Shown: positions 21,746 to 33,570, counted from the stretch's first letter. The stretch: DNA of 64,000 nt from Eurosta solidaginis (GCF_040869045.1 NC_090319.1:305028998-305092997); one strand, 5' to 3'. Program-made: numbers and translations. Notes: generated from the sequence alone by a model not told the origin.

Positions 21746-23551
21746 CTTCCGACATCAAAAAACGGAGTGAAGGAATAAGAATGCATTTAAGACCACGAGC
21801 TCGAACAGACTTGGACCACTATCAAAATAATGGCAAAATTGTTAATTCTAATTTTCGTAATATGAATTTATAAAATTACAATGTTAAAAAAACTGAATGC
21901 CTCGATCGTATGCTGGCGGATAAAGCTGTAGTCATTGGTGCCGTTTGTCGTATCGCTGTAGTCGCATCCCCAACGTAATCAGATGTTTATCGTTACGACG
22001 GTAAACCAAAAACCAATTCCCTTCAAAAAACGCGAGTACTCCATAAATAATGTAAGGAATACTCCTTTGGGAGTATAGGAGTGTTCCAAAACTAATCTGT
22101 ATTCATACAAAAAGTGTGCTCCAATTAACATTGCGATGGCCTAGGAGAGGAGTAGGTGGTCCCCCTCTCGCTTTGTTTGTGAGTATTCCATAGAGTACAT
22201 ACGTGAGAGTACTTTCCAAAGTACTTTGACTGTAGTACTCCATGGAGCACCGACAGAGGATCATATGCCAAAGTACTAAAGATGAATTGTGTGGGAAAGA
22301 ATTATCGGAGTGAATTTAATTTAAAATGAGAGCAAATGAAGGGGGCAATACAACTTTTATATTTTTTACTACGAATATTCTTATGTTATTTAGCATTTGC
22401 GTGAGTAAAGAAACTAATATTTCTCTATACTATAGTATGTATACATAAAACCAGTGCGCGGTTGCATTTTATCAGAGTTGCATAGTAAAATATTATTATC
22501 AGTTATTTGTATGCAATATTTTACTTTTGGCAACTCTGTTCGATCGTCATCGTTTCGTGATCACGGTCGCTAAAAAACGAGCAATAATCGGCTGATGGTG
22601 GTCCGCAAACGCATTGCAAAGCAGTATTGTTAGAGTACTCCAACATGAAGAAAATGGAACACGTAATCCAACAATTTTTGCAGGGTTGGTTGGCTACGAT
22701 ACGGTTACGACCTTAGAGGCACCAATAATCGATTGCATTGATTCTCATAAGGTTGGTCGATTCAGCTGTTATAAGGTTACCGATAAAGCACCAATGTCTG
22801 CAGCTTAACTCACTCTCGTTACATCCCTATAATGTGTGCACACAGGTAGATTAAAGCCATCATAAAAAACTTCATTGTGTCTCGCCCATAAGCCTGTGCT
22901 ATGTATGAGTAATGGCCTCTTAATATAATTTAATATTAATATTATAATTTGGTCGGATTCGTACATTTATTGTTTTTTATTTTTTATTTAAGAAAAACCA
23001 CATTTTTTAGTGAATAGGAAATGCACACACTTTTATTTATTGGCTGTAAATCTTCATATATAGATGTATACCTATTTATCTTTTATTATATGTTTAAAAC
23101 CATTAATTTCGATTCTTAACACAAACACATCCAGACGTGGTTGACCTTTGATTAGCGGCACATTAATAAATGAATAAATCTACTCGTAGAACGCAGCGTG
23201 AAAGCGACTGTTAAAACAACAGTACGTTCGATGCATATGGATGTGGTATATATATATGACCAAAGATGAAAATAAACTACATATGCATATACATATATCG
23301 TCAAACTGCTCACTACTTACGCGGTTTAGTGACTGAAAATTATAAACTTCAAAAAGACCAGTTATTTTATGGCACAAACTTCTGTTAAAATTGAATATAC
23401 GTGTAGGTACTCTCTCCAAACTCTCAGAGATCTTGATGGCTGGAACCTCAAAAAATGTTTGACGCAGATGTTGATAACGAAGTTTGCAGATATGCTATAT
23501 GTGCTTTTGCATCTAATCGATTGTACATATTGTATGTATATACATATATAC
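21746..23551. other. Repeat-rich non-coding sequence
   Basis: No gene recognised. A short inverted AGTACT-rich patch lies at about 22050-22270 (multiple GGAGTA/AGTACTTT words). The 22600-22800 stretch, with GTTGGTTGGCTACGATACGGTTACGACC, looks like an old dispersed repeat. Confidence 0.35.
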
Positions 23552-24748
23552 TAACTTTCTGGTTAATTATTGAGCTCAAGGCCGCAAGGATAAATAAAAC
23601 ACCATGTATTTTGTGGTATTATAATTTATATACTTGGTCGATATTTCGGTTTCAATATGAAACCATCATCAGGACTAAAAAACACAAAATATGATAACAA
23701 ACATTAGGCACACATAAAAATAGCAGGTGGATATTTTACATATGGGCATATTTCATAAACAAATACAACTTACACAAATGAATGTACTTGATCGACTGAT
23801 CATATGTTCGAACAGATGAATGAACAAAGACAAAACAGGAGAAAAGGTAAACAAAATTAAACTACAGTAAGTATAAAGTAAGTATACTTACTGTACTTTA
23901 ATTTTGTTTACCTTTTCTCCTGTTTTGTCTTTGTTCATTCATCTGTTCGAATATATGATCAGTCGATCAAGTACATTCATTTGTGTAAGTTGTAAAGACA
24001 AAACAGGAGAAAAGGTAAACAAAATTAAACTACAGTAAGTATGTTGCCGATTAAACTTACATTTACATTTTATTAACATTTCTCTATCGATATTTGCTAA
24101 GATAGTATACTTTGAAAACTTTGATTATTTTAAGATGGCATCACTATAGTTAGTTTCGTTAATGTATAAAATTTAACGAAGCATCACTTATACATATGTA
24201 TTCCATAAATTTAATTTCATTTTATAACGAACGTGCGAAGGAATCAAACGAAGAGTAAGTTTTCTAGTTTTGCCAAAACCTTTTCTTTATTATACCATAT
24301 GTTATCTTATAGATATTAAAACTTTGATGTACACAATAAATGGCATGTTATGATATGCGTTGTTTTTATTTTCGTTCGCTCATTATTACTGCCGTAACAA
24401 AGTATAATGTAAGTATAAAGTATGTATACTTACTGTACTTTAATTTTGTTTACCTCTTCTCCTGTTTTGTCTTTGTTCATTCATTTGTTCGAACATATGA
24501 TCAGTCGATCAAGTACATTCATTTGTGTAAGTTGTATTTGTTTATGAAATATGCCCATATGTAAAATATCCACATGCTATTTTTATGTGTGCCTAATGTT
24601 TGTTATCATATTTTGTGTTTTTTAGTCCTGATGATGGTTTGAGATTGAAACCGAAATATCGACCAATTATATAAATTATAATACCACAAAATACATGGTG
24701 TTTTATTTATACTTGCGGCCTTGAGCTCAATAATTAACCAGAAAGTTA
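23552..24748. mobile_element. 1.2-kb foldback element, unclassified
   Basis: The ends TAACTTTCTGGTTAATTATTGAGCTCAAGGCCGCAAG are inverted at the right. The arms extend about 300 bp. Each carries, pointing outward, CTGATGATGGTTT...AAACCGAAATATCGACC. Inside, a ~45-bp block (GACAAAACAGGAGAAAAGGT...) occurs four times in alternating orientation (23833-24040 and 24436-24475), giving smaller nested hairpins. There is no coding capacity and no certain target duplication. Confidence 0.7.
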
Positions 24749-24958
24749 AAATACACTTATAAGGCTATTAACAAAACCCAAAAAAAATATATATATATAA
24801 AACGATCCCCCGAACATACACTTGTTACATTACGCGAAACAACCGTTCTAGTAAAATGTTATCAAACAACTAAGCGCATCAACTTTTTTAATATAGAATT
24901 TATTTAAAATGCGTTGACCTACTCATCAGTCGGTTTCAGTGGTTGCTAATATGCACAT

Positions 24959-25206
24959 TAGGGAGGGTCAAATTGTATGTGGGAAAAAACTGCAGGTGCA
25001 CATCCAGTTTCAGAATCTATGGGTCAGACTGAGTAATATTGTCCATGGGACCATAGGTCTGAAATGAATTTCGAGCCTCCCTAATTTTGTTAGAAAATTT
25101 TATATCCCAATCCGAATAGCGGCTCTCACAAATAAAATACATGAAAATAAATGTCAAATTCGGATTCAGAAACTGGCCTTTTCAACAATAAATTTGACCC
25201 ACCCTA
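24959..25206. mobile_element. hAT-type MITE, 248 bp
   Basis: The inverted ends TAGGGAGGGTCAAATT / AAATTTGACCCACCCTA are flanked by 8-bp duplications ATGCACAT (24951-24958) and ATGCGCAT (25207-25214), which differ at one base. The ends resemble those of the 2.5-kb foldback at 10171. Confidence 0.8.
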
Positions 25207-25214
25207 ATGCGCAT

Positions 25215-26593
25215 ATATTTAAATATGGTTGATAAAGTGCGTGCCAAAATCCATTCTCCGATTTAAAGAGTGTGTTATAAATATTAAGTAAGGCAATGAA
25301 TCCCGAAGACCTCTCGCGATCCTGGAATTTCGGGATATTCGGGCTACCCAAAGATTGTTAGCTTTGAAAATTAATATGTAACGTAACAGTAGTTTAACAA
25401 GAGACATTTAGCTCAGTCCAATGTTTTAAAAACAGTTCAGTACAAATATTAGGGCTTCTTTTCTATCGCTTCTAAATTTATTCTGCTTGCTCATTAGCAA
25501 ATTTCAAGTGAGAAACAAAAACAGATTTAGAGAGCAGAACTATGACTATGTTGCTTAGTTTGATGTTGCCTTTCAATTACAATTTTTTTCTAAACGAAAT
25601 AAAAAATAAGGAATAAAAAAAAAGAATTTGCATCGTATATTTTAACACACCTATATTTCCTATAAAAGTTCAATCAACTCCAATATCCTAAAAATATTTG
25701 AGCATCTAAAGTATCATCGAAAAGCTTTATAATAGGCAGTTGAAAAAAATCTTTCAGACCCCACACTAATAGGGGAAATTTTCAATAACATATTAAACAC
25801 CATTTATAAATACACACCATGAGGAGATCGACCGCATAAAAAAATATCTATTTCGTTTGAAATCAGGGCCCATATTACGGTTAACGAACAGTGACTGAAA
25901 CCCGTTTCCACTCAACCCATAACTTATATGCGCCAATCAACTTAAAGTCAATGGCGCATAGTCGTAGTGAAAATAACATAGGTTTTAAACAGGGACGGAA
26001 AACGCTGGTTATTTTTTTCATATGTTTGAAAAGGTTGCAAGAAAACAACCTTAACATTTTTAGGGAATTGGGAACCATTCTCGTAAGAAAAAAATTTTTT
26101 GTGACAAATAAACATTACATCAATCAAAATTCATTATGGGCCTTCCAAAATCAGTATATAGTAACCAAAACTATTTTTGTTATAATTAAGCATTTTTTGG
26201 TTGCGTAGACAAAATCGAATTTTTGTTGTTTTTTTTTGTTATTAGTATCAATACAACGTACATATTTTTAGCTTATACCCGCAATTTCATAACATCAAAT
26301 GTGCCTTATATTCGAGCTCGTTGAATCGATTGGAATCTTTAAATTCTGTAGTTAGTTTTACATTTTTATGTATCGCACGTTTTATTGTAATTAAATGTTT
26401 TCCAAAATTTTATATTTTTGGGAAAACGCAAAATATTGTTTTTTTTTTCATGGAGTTTATTAATTCATTTATTAGTCTACAAAATTAACAATTATTCATT
26501 ATAATTTTGACTTACTTGTCGTATTGAGGCCAACTTATGACAAAAACGTGCCCACATCTTCATTGGTTCGTCAAACTATAAGAAACTTGGAAA
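25215..26593. other. Non-coding sequence, nothing recognised
   Basis: AT-rich. Open frames up to 105 codons (25891-26208) have no recognisable motif, and their composition looks random. Confidence 0.4.
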
Positions 26594-27122
26594 TAGGGCT
26601 GTGAACTTCATCCGGATTTTTCAACTATCCGGATATTCGAATAACCGGATAGCTAAGCAAAAAATACGACTATCCGGATATCCGGATTCGTGAATGGAAA
26701 ATCCAGATATCAGCTGTTCGGATATGCGGATACGTAAACGGAAACTCCGGATATCCGTATGTCCGTATACTGGAATATAAAAGCTGAGTATCTGCATATG
26801 AATTGAACGAAGTAAACATCGAAAAATTATTCACAAAATATGTTTGTAGATTATTAAATGTACGTCAAAAATAAAAAAGCTACAATTTTACAAACATCAA
26901 AATCTTTTTTTTTTTTTTGTTTTTTTTTGTTTTTGTTATTAATGTTAAATAAACATATATACATCAATTTGTTGCTTTAACCGGATCTTCATAAATCCGG
27001 ATATCCGAATAGTTTCTCAAACGAATATTAACCGGATATCCATGCCGTCCGGATTTTATACGTCTCAACGGATATCCGTATGGATATCCGGATATTCGAA
27101 TATGCGGATAGTCCCAGCCCTA
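26594..27122. mobile_element. hAT-type MITE rich in TCCGGATA palindromes
   Basis: The ends TAGGGCTGTGAACTTCATCCGG / TAGGGCTGGGACTATCCG (read inward) are flanked by CTTGGAAA (26586-26593) and CTTGGAAG (27123-27130), an 8-bp duplication with one difference. Subterminal regions are dense in CCGGATATCCGG-type palindromes. The right-hand end closely resembles the end of the foldback at 5088 (TAGGGGTGGGACTATCCG). Confidence 0.8.
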
Positions 27123-27427
27123 CTTGGAAGTTAACTCATCTTCTGACGATGAAGCAACAAACGAGGATTCGGAAGGCTTAAACGAAGGGTTGACAAACTT
27201 TTAGAGTACTGGGTGGAAAAAAGTACGTTCCCGTTTCTGAAGCAACTGACAGATATTGTTCATGTGGCAGCAGCAACTCAGGTCAGTGTGGAGCACTCTC
27301 TGCATTGAGTTTGATGCTAAGTGACCTAATACTATGTTCAAACATAAAAATAAATTGAGGAAATTTCGATTTGAATTGAATGCTGTTCATACAACTCGAT
27401 TTAGCTTACACAATAGTAATTTGATAG

Positions 27428-27853
27428 CTGGTTGGCTCATCTCTACAGCAAGAACATACCTTTGTTCAGACTGTCAAAATGTGCGTGTTGGTATTAGGCG
27501 AATGAAATGGAATGAAAACAAAAAAACTTTGAAAATTTTGTGTGTTGTAAGAAAATGTGTTCAATGTTTTGGTTTCATTTTGAGTTTGCCATCTTCTTTT
27601 AACAAACCCTACTCCAGTGAAATGAAAGACATAATATCAGCTGATGAGATGAGCCAACCATATAGTTCAGCCATGCGCAACTGACGTTGAAATCTACTCA
27701 ATAAACACACTTTACAAGGTTGTATTGGCAGTTTGAAACAATTTATTACGCAATTTTTTTTAAATTGGCAATTTATTATTACAATTTATTATATGATAAA
27801 TTGCGTAATAAATTGCCCAAATAGTATAAATTGCCAATTTGGTGTGTGTTTAA
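27428..27853 (-). repeat. Right member of a large inverted repeat pair, containing a MITE
   Basis: Inverted counterpart of 21339-21745. It has GGTTGGCTCATCTCTACAG at 27431, GAGATGAGCCAACC near 27660, then AATAAACACACTTTACAAGG and the AATTTATTA-rich stretch ending TTTGGTGTGTGTTT. It carries about 35 bp between the MITE-like part and the outer part that the left copy lacks. Confidence 0.65.
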
Positions 27854-28379
27854 ACCTAGTATAAGATGTAAAATCTCTTTGCAATCGCTTGTGTTCGTAA
27901 AACTCAACACTCCTTTTAATATTTTTTTGTTTTACTAAACGCTAAGCTAAAAAAAAAAGATATTCATGTAGCTATGTAAGTGATATTTGTTTGTAATCTT
28001 ATCGTAGATCTTAATTTTTTGTCATTATACTAGGTAATAAATAAACTGTTAAATAAAGCAATAAATTTCCAACAAGTATTTGTTTTCTTATCTATCTATG
28101 TTTTACTTTACAATGGATACGTATATCAAGTAATGTACTCGCCAAGAATGATACGAGTGATTCTTCGATTTCTTGCGTGAAATTGAGGCTTATCCATAAA
28201 AACGAGCAATGGTTTTGCTAGATAAAAAAATATCACGGCGGTGTGACACCTCCCAGTTGAAAAGGTTGGCCGCATCCCTTAATTGTGGCAACACAAACAT
28301 GAATTTACAGAAGGGTTGCAGAAACTGATTGAAATTTGAGCAATAAATAAATACCCATCTTTTACTCGAGTTATGGCTC
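27854..28379. other. Non-coding sequence
   Basis: Nothing recognised in this 0.5-kb AT-rich stretch. Confidence 0.4.
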
Positions 28380-28590
28380 TCAAATAGGCGAAGTCCTCGA
28401 ATTTATATCCTCCAACACTGGCGTGGCTGCCAAGTCGTGAATATGCAGATAGTAGCTACTCCATTTTGCCCTCATTCGTCGCAAGACAGACATTTTCTTC
28501 TTCTCATCTGAGCTAAATGGCTCTGAAAGGTCTTCGTCAATCCTTGAGTAGCTGAAGCCATAGGTCAACCTCATTTAGCAAAGACTTATA
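28380..28590 (-). pseudogene. RTE-like LINE reverse transcriptase relic
   Basis: On the minus strand, EDLSEPF is followed after a deletion by YLLSAYSRLGSHASVGGY and FEDFAYL. These match segments of the RTE-like LINE at 57512-59240 (KDLSEPFETKRG and RLGNHATVGSHNFE). Frames are broken and the YADD motif is lost. It is an old fragment. Confidence 0.6.
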
Positions 28591-29001
28591 CGCTTTTCAA
28601 CTACCGCTTATTCAGAGTTAGCAGCATACATCAATGCTTCCCTAGTTTCTTAACTCCGTGCCTGAAATCAGGACATATTTTCGAAGTTTTAACCCGGCCC
28701 TTGTAATATCATTTTTCGTCCAACACTCTCAAATATAGATTTCAATGGCTTCCCTCAGATGACTTCTGCAAAACAAATTTCTTAACGAAGATTAAAAAAT
28801 TTGAATTGAACAAGTTAGGAAAATATTTAGACCTCTCGAGAACTTAGCTGTCTTAAATTTCTAACGTAGAAAATATTGTCTTCAAATAAAGGCGTTCTTG
28901 AAGTCTAAGGTAGAGGTATCATGGTTTAATTATTAATCACGGTGACAATTTAAACACTGGTCAACTTAGGCCCGGTTTTTCAGTGGTTGGTTAAGCTAAG
29001 C
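28591..29001. other. Non-coding sequence ending in a MITE-like flank
   Basis: No gene. The last 35 bp (GGCCCGGTTTTTCAGTGG, GTTAAGCTAAGC) and the sequence right of the piggyBac (AAACTAAGCCTGCTTAAGC) look like the two halves of one AAGCTTAA-rich repeat into which the piggyBac jumped. A similar repeat is at 49139-49285. Confidence 0.4.
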
Positions 29002-29005
29002 TTAA

Positions 29006-31013
29006 CCCTCTAACCGGCCAATTTTTGTTTTCAATGAAAAAATTCATACCTATTAATTCTAGTGCGATAAACTCAAATTTGATGTCAGATTGCCAAAACA
29101 GTTAATAATTTTCCCCCCAGGGCTGAAAAACCCCACCCCGCCTTTAGGCGGACCTGCCTGTTTACGGGTACTTGAAATGAACAAGAAAGAATATTCTTAT
29201 GTATTTTTATTAACAAAAAAAGTTAAAAGAGTATTGAATTATTGTTTATGGAATAGTTGGAAATATTTATTTTTAGCTGATAAGCATACGTAAGATTACA
29301 TTTTGTGCAAAATATTTCAGTTTCTGATTTACAACAAGGCATTTTGCACATCCTTTATTGCTCCGATCCAAAGAATCAGCTATATGATCACTGCCATCAA
29401 AAAGAATATCAATCTGTGATGCGTTGGTTTTTTTATTTGGCTTCCATTGGTCACTTGGAGAAGCACTAGCTGGTCGCCCCACTGGTCTCCTTAAAAGTTT
29501 TTGAGAGCTACAAAGTATCTTAGCTACTTCAACTCGAAAATCCGGGAGTTTCACATTTGTAAGCTGATGATTTGCGGTAATTCGACGATAGAGCAGGTAT
29601 GCCTATACCATTGCCATATCTATAAGATGATAAAATATATTTAGCGTCCACTTCCTCGTTTTCATCCGAATAGCGTCCTAGTAAAGCGCCCATGAGATCA
29701 ACTCCCCCCATATGATAGTTGTGTAATAATATTAGGGCAGGCCATTTAAATATATTGCTTATCCTTCCTGTCGTATCTAATTGTCTTTCTTGGTGGCGTT
29801 TCATCAGATGCCTCTCTAAACTGCTTTACACCTGCGTATGTTGAAGCCAAGACAACGGCTTTGTGTCCTTCCATACAACAGTAGTTATTTCAATACCATA
29901 AGCAGTACCCAGAAACTCTTCTGAATAACCTCGATCTTTTTTGCAAACATCTTTATCCTTAAACAGCTTGCAGGTTGGAATTCGATTGGCACCTTCCTAC
30001 CTAGGGATAGAATTCCTCGACTTCGCAAGTAACCCAAAAGTGGAAGCGATGTGTAAAAGTTATCAAAATACAATTTGTAGTTCTTAAAATCAGGGATCGT
30101 TTGTGACAAACGAACAACGGCATTTGAGGTTGCCCCCAAATCAGGGACGCCTTCAAATACATCATTGTCGCCTGCACCTTTACAAACTTCAAAGCTGTAC
30201 GCGAACCCGTATGAGTCGCCTGGGCAAATAACTTTTTTCCATATTTGTGTGGTTTAGCTGGCATGTATTGTCGCAAAGCACACATCATCTTTATATGAGC
30301 TGCATTCGGTTAGTAGTTTTTGCGAGAAAGTCGCTAGTAGAAGCACTTCGTAGTTCCTGAATGTAATTATCAATTCGCTCAAAATCCCTATCTGATATAA
30401 CTTACTCTTCAGTTTCACTCCCGTCTTCGCTTATCTCATCTTCAGAACGGCCATCGTCGTCACCTAAAGCTTCCATGAATTCTGCAATTTCTTCATCAGC
30501 CAACTGTGACAACTTGAGCCTTTTGGAGTAATCCATTTCAGTAATATAAGTTCGTCTACTGAAGAACAAACGTATGGTTAGTATGATTTTCGCTATAAAA
30601 AAAAAACAGCGGAACAGGCAGCTCCGCCTTTAGGCAGACTATACGTTTTGGCCAATAATACTATAATCTTTTTTTATAATTCCACATCATATTCACATAT
30701 TTCAATCTTTAACAATTAGTCTACTTACCAATAATTTTTTTTTGACGATCGAAACATGTTTTATCACTTATATTATAGTTACCAAAACCACTTCTTGCAA
30801 AAATAATATTTGTAGTCAGTGCACTCTATTTTTCCAACTAGAATGATTATAACGGCACCCTGCTAACACTTACAGCTTTAAAATCAAGGCAGCCGCATTG
30901 ATCTAATAATTAGCGAACATGATGCATTAAAAATTGTACGAAAAAATTGGGGGTACACATGTTTTACCAGTTTAATCTAACCCCGCCTAAAGGCGGGCTT
31001 GCCGGCTAGAGGG
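29006..31013 (-). mobile_element. piggyBac-type transposon
   Basis: Intact TTAA duplications (29002-29005 and 31014-31017) flank inverted ends CCCTCTAACCGGCCAA / CCCTCTAGCCGGCAAGCC. Inside each end is a subterminal palindrome, CCGCCTTTAGGCGG. It is 2.0 kb and encodes a broken transposase on the minus strand. The TTAA target is diagnostic of the superfamily. Confidence 0.9.
29290..30537 (-). pseudogene. piggyBac transposase, inactivated
   Basis: Starts at about 30537 with an acidic N terminus (LADEEIAEFMEALGDDD...). It then shows MPAKPHKYGKKLF, LGATSNAVVRLSQTIPDFKN, YFDNFYTSLPLLGYLRSRGI and HNYHMGGVDLMGALLGRY. It ends with LPDFRVEVAKILC and a cysteine-rich tail. These are the conserved blocks of the DDE_Tnp_1_7 transposase. 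FDNFYTS includes one catalytic Asp, and the HMGGVDLMD-type block is altered here to MGGVDLMG. Several frameshifts and stops (about 30285, 30010, 29885, 29530) make it non-functional. It is short for the family. Confidence 0.85.
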
Positions 31014-31017
31014 TTAA

Positions 31018-31613
31018 ACTAAGCCTGCTTAAGCTCTAGTCAAATTTAAATTCCAGTTAAAATACTGAGCCAATTTTCAGTCACAGTTTAAGGCCGCCTT
31101 TGGGGAATGCTGTTTTGTGCGGCAACATTGGTTTTTTAATTATCTATGTAGATAATTTGTAGATACGGCAACAGCTGGAGTTTGTTTACCCAACAAACAT
31201 GGAAAAAAATTCTCCGGCGAAATATATATCTAGTTCTGGAAGTGATATCCAACATCATTATTTAATTATTCTTAAACCAAATAGTTTTCGAGTTGATATG
31301 CAACTTCATTCTCCAGTCACTATCCAACCTTTGAGAAATTTTGTTAAATTATAAGTTTTCCAGTTGATCTCCAACGTCATTAATATTTTCCAATTATTAT
31401 CCTAATTTCGAGGGATTTTGAGGAATGTACAGTTCTCAACTGAATATTCAACCCATTTTTCCAGTTGATATCTTACAGTATCTATCGAGTTGAGGTGGAG
31501 TTGAAAAAAATCTCCAAGGTGGGACCACCAAAACCAACAGCTGTTTATTGTGAGAAATAAACACCTGGTTGGTAGCAGTAATGAAGCGTAATTAATCAAG
31601 AATAAATTATATA
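31018..31613. other. Degenerate short repeats (CCAGTTGATATCCAAC-like)
   Basis: From about 31230 to 31480 the words AGTTGATATC, CCAACNTCATT and TTTCCAGTTGAT recur at loose spacing, like an eroded tandem array. Nothing coding. Confidence 0.4.
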
Positions 31614-31735
31614 GGCGGCCGCCGTAGTGTTATGGTAGCGTGCTCGGCCTGTCACACCGAAAATCCTACATCAACATCATTGGATCATACATTTGAGTCC
31701 AGTTAGAGAACCGCAAGTTGTAAATTACTTTTTTT
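31614..31735 (+). repeat. tRNA-derived SINE, 5' part
   Basis: CGGCCGCCGTAGTGTTATGG then TAGCGTGCTCGGCC forms a D-arm/box A, and CACACCGAAAATCC follows. A weak box B (ATTTGAGTCC) lies about 60 bp later. It looks like the 5' half of the SINE family whose 3' half is at 1964-2285. Confidence 0.55.
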
Positions 31736-31883
31736 CAACTTAAGTAATAAATATTTTGCTTTATAAAAAGTTCCCTCTTTTGCTGAGTAAGCTATGATGC
31801 TCGAGTTGAGCCACTGTTTCGAAACAACTTTTGAGATTTTAGAAGTATGCCTAGTTATCAACCAACATGAGCTCTAATGGTAC

Positions 31884-32258
31884 CCCAGCGGGTTAGGGGG
31901 TCAGAATATTCCCGCGGTAGGTAGCCTGTCGTAAGAGGCGACTAAAATACCAGATTCAAGGGCTGTGTAGCGCAACCCTTCAGGTTGCCAGCGCAATATA
32001 TAACTTCTCCAAACCCAATTGTCAACCTCACCTCTCCGCGGCGAATCCTGTTTCACTAACAGACGACGCTCTGGGGACCCCAAGCTCCGCATGGAACTTG
32101 GTGGTGGGGAGGGAGGGAATGGCCTGAAGGTTTAATGTGGCCACATAAATCGTTCCCGAAATGGCCGGGCTAGCACCTTAATGGTGCTGTGGACCATTAC
32201 ATCGATTACACTTCCCAAAGCCTTCGGGGAGCAACCTTATCGCTACAACAATAACAAC
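31884..32258 (+). mobile_element. SINE-like retroposon with (CAA)n tail, copy 1
   Basis: A 375-bp element flanked by a perfect 14-bp duplication AGCTCTAATGGTAC (31870-31883 and 32259-32272). The 3' end is CTTATCGCTACAACAATAACAAC. The 5' part (CCAGCGGGTTAGGGGG ... ACCAGATTCAAGG) could be a weak pol III box A/box B pair. The interior has no conserved protein. Two further copies are at 56527 and 57407. The 3' terminal GCTACAACAACAAC is shared with LINE-B. Confidence 0.8.
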
Positions 32259-32272
32259 AGCTCTAATGGTAC

Positions 32273-32785
32273 GCAAGCCCAAATGCTTTGTTATGGAATC
32301 GCATCTACAAGGGGAGCAGCAAGGAAGGCAGTCGGCATGATATTGTGGTGCACAGTGGCTAGTCATGTCGGCTGGGCTGGGTTCTTGCCAACCTTGCTGT
32401 CCTGCGCCATAACAAAAAAAAAGTTCCTATCATGCCTTTCAAAACTAACAGCTGTCAAATTCAAAAAAAAACTGACAGAAGCGCAGAGCCGACTCAAAAC
32501 GCTTATAAATTCAAACTAAAACGACATCCGGTAGACCGGATGCCACGGACAGACCGTTAGACATTCAAAAATTTAAATTCAAAAAAAAAACTAAACGCAA
32601 CAAAAATTACCGAACCGGACATGACCGGTTACTAACTCTGAAATCAAAATAAAAAAAAAAAACGGCTGAAAATTAAAATAAAAAACCTGAAAAGGAATAA
32701 ATACAAAAGGCCGAATATATAGAGGGGCGCCGCGGGTGTTGTTGCGACGCCCGGTGCTTGTCCCACCCTCAAAACCATGGCCACC
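32273..32785. other. Unclassified repeat-like sequence
   Basis: A-rich runs alternate with GC-rich words (CCGGTAGACCGGATGCC, ACCGGACATGACCGGT, GGGGCGCCGCGGGTG). It looks like untranslated or LTR-type retroelement sequence, but no ends or coding domains were recognised. Confidence 0.3.
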
Positions 32786-32793
32786 GACTCACC

Positions 32794-33384
32794 CAGGGAT
32801 GCACCTTAACGTTAAGCTAATCGTTTATCAAAAAATTTCCACCGTTTCCGTTGAAACACTTCGAAATATTATCGATAAAGAAATTATCAAGATAAATTGT
32901 ATCTCGTTTTTAACCGAAACGAAAAGCTTTCGTTTACGTTAAAAACGTTAACAAAAACGTGATACTTTATGTTTGAATTGTGCTGGCAATGCTATAGCCA
33001 TGGTGAAGCCGTAAGGTGGTAACAACGAGGGCACATACACACACAAACTCCATGTAATTTGTTTGTGTAATTCGTTGGTGGTAATGTCAAAAATACTCTG
33101 AGAAATGTTCGTACTGTCAAAATTCATGAGAAAAGTTGCAATCAGCTTGGCGAATGCTTTCACCTTTAATGACTCCGCCATCAATCAGCTTTGCCAGCAT
33201 AGTTTTAAATTAATAATCAACATAAACGATTTGATTTCGTTTTGATATGGCAGAAAACGAAACGAAATCATTTCGCTAATTTGACGTTTTTAACAAAAAT
33301 AAACGAAACGAAATGACTTTGTTTCGTTTATTAACGTTAATTATCGTAACGAAATGATATCGGTTCGTTGGTTAAGCATGCCTG
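32794..33384 (-). mobile_element. Small hAT element (family CAGGSATGC), copy C
   Basis: 591 bp, CAGGGATGCACC...GCATGCCTG, perfect 8-bp duplication GACTCACC (32786-32793 and 33385-33392). Nearly identical to copy B. The 78-codon minus-strand frame is at 32948-33184. Confidence 0.9.
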
Positions 33385-33533
33385 GACTCACCTGTATTTC
33401 GGTGGCCCCTTACCTGTCCTACCAAGTGTCTTCTAAATAAATAGACATCTCAACATTCCCATCTTAATTACAATTCATTATTCAAAATTGTTTCCTTGTA
33501 TATGACCGGTTAATTCTAGGTAGTTGAATGCTT

Positions 33534-33535
<2 letters not shown>

Positions 33536-33568
<33 letters not shown>
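33536..33568. repeat. (TA)n microsatellite
   Basis: About 33 bp of TA dinucleotide repeat (ACATATATATA...TATAGG). Confidence 0.9.

Positions 33569-33570
<2 letters not shown>

Noticed and set aside
25881..26208. 105-codon plus frame and 65-codon minus frame
   Set aside because: No domain, low-complexity composition and no flanking gene signals. Probably chance in AT-rich DNA.
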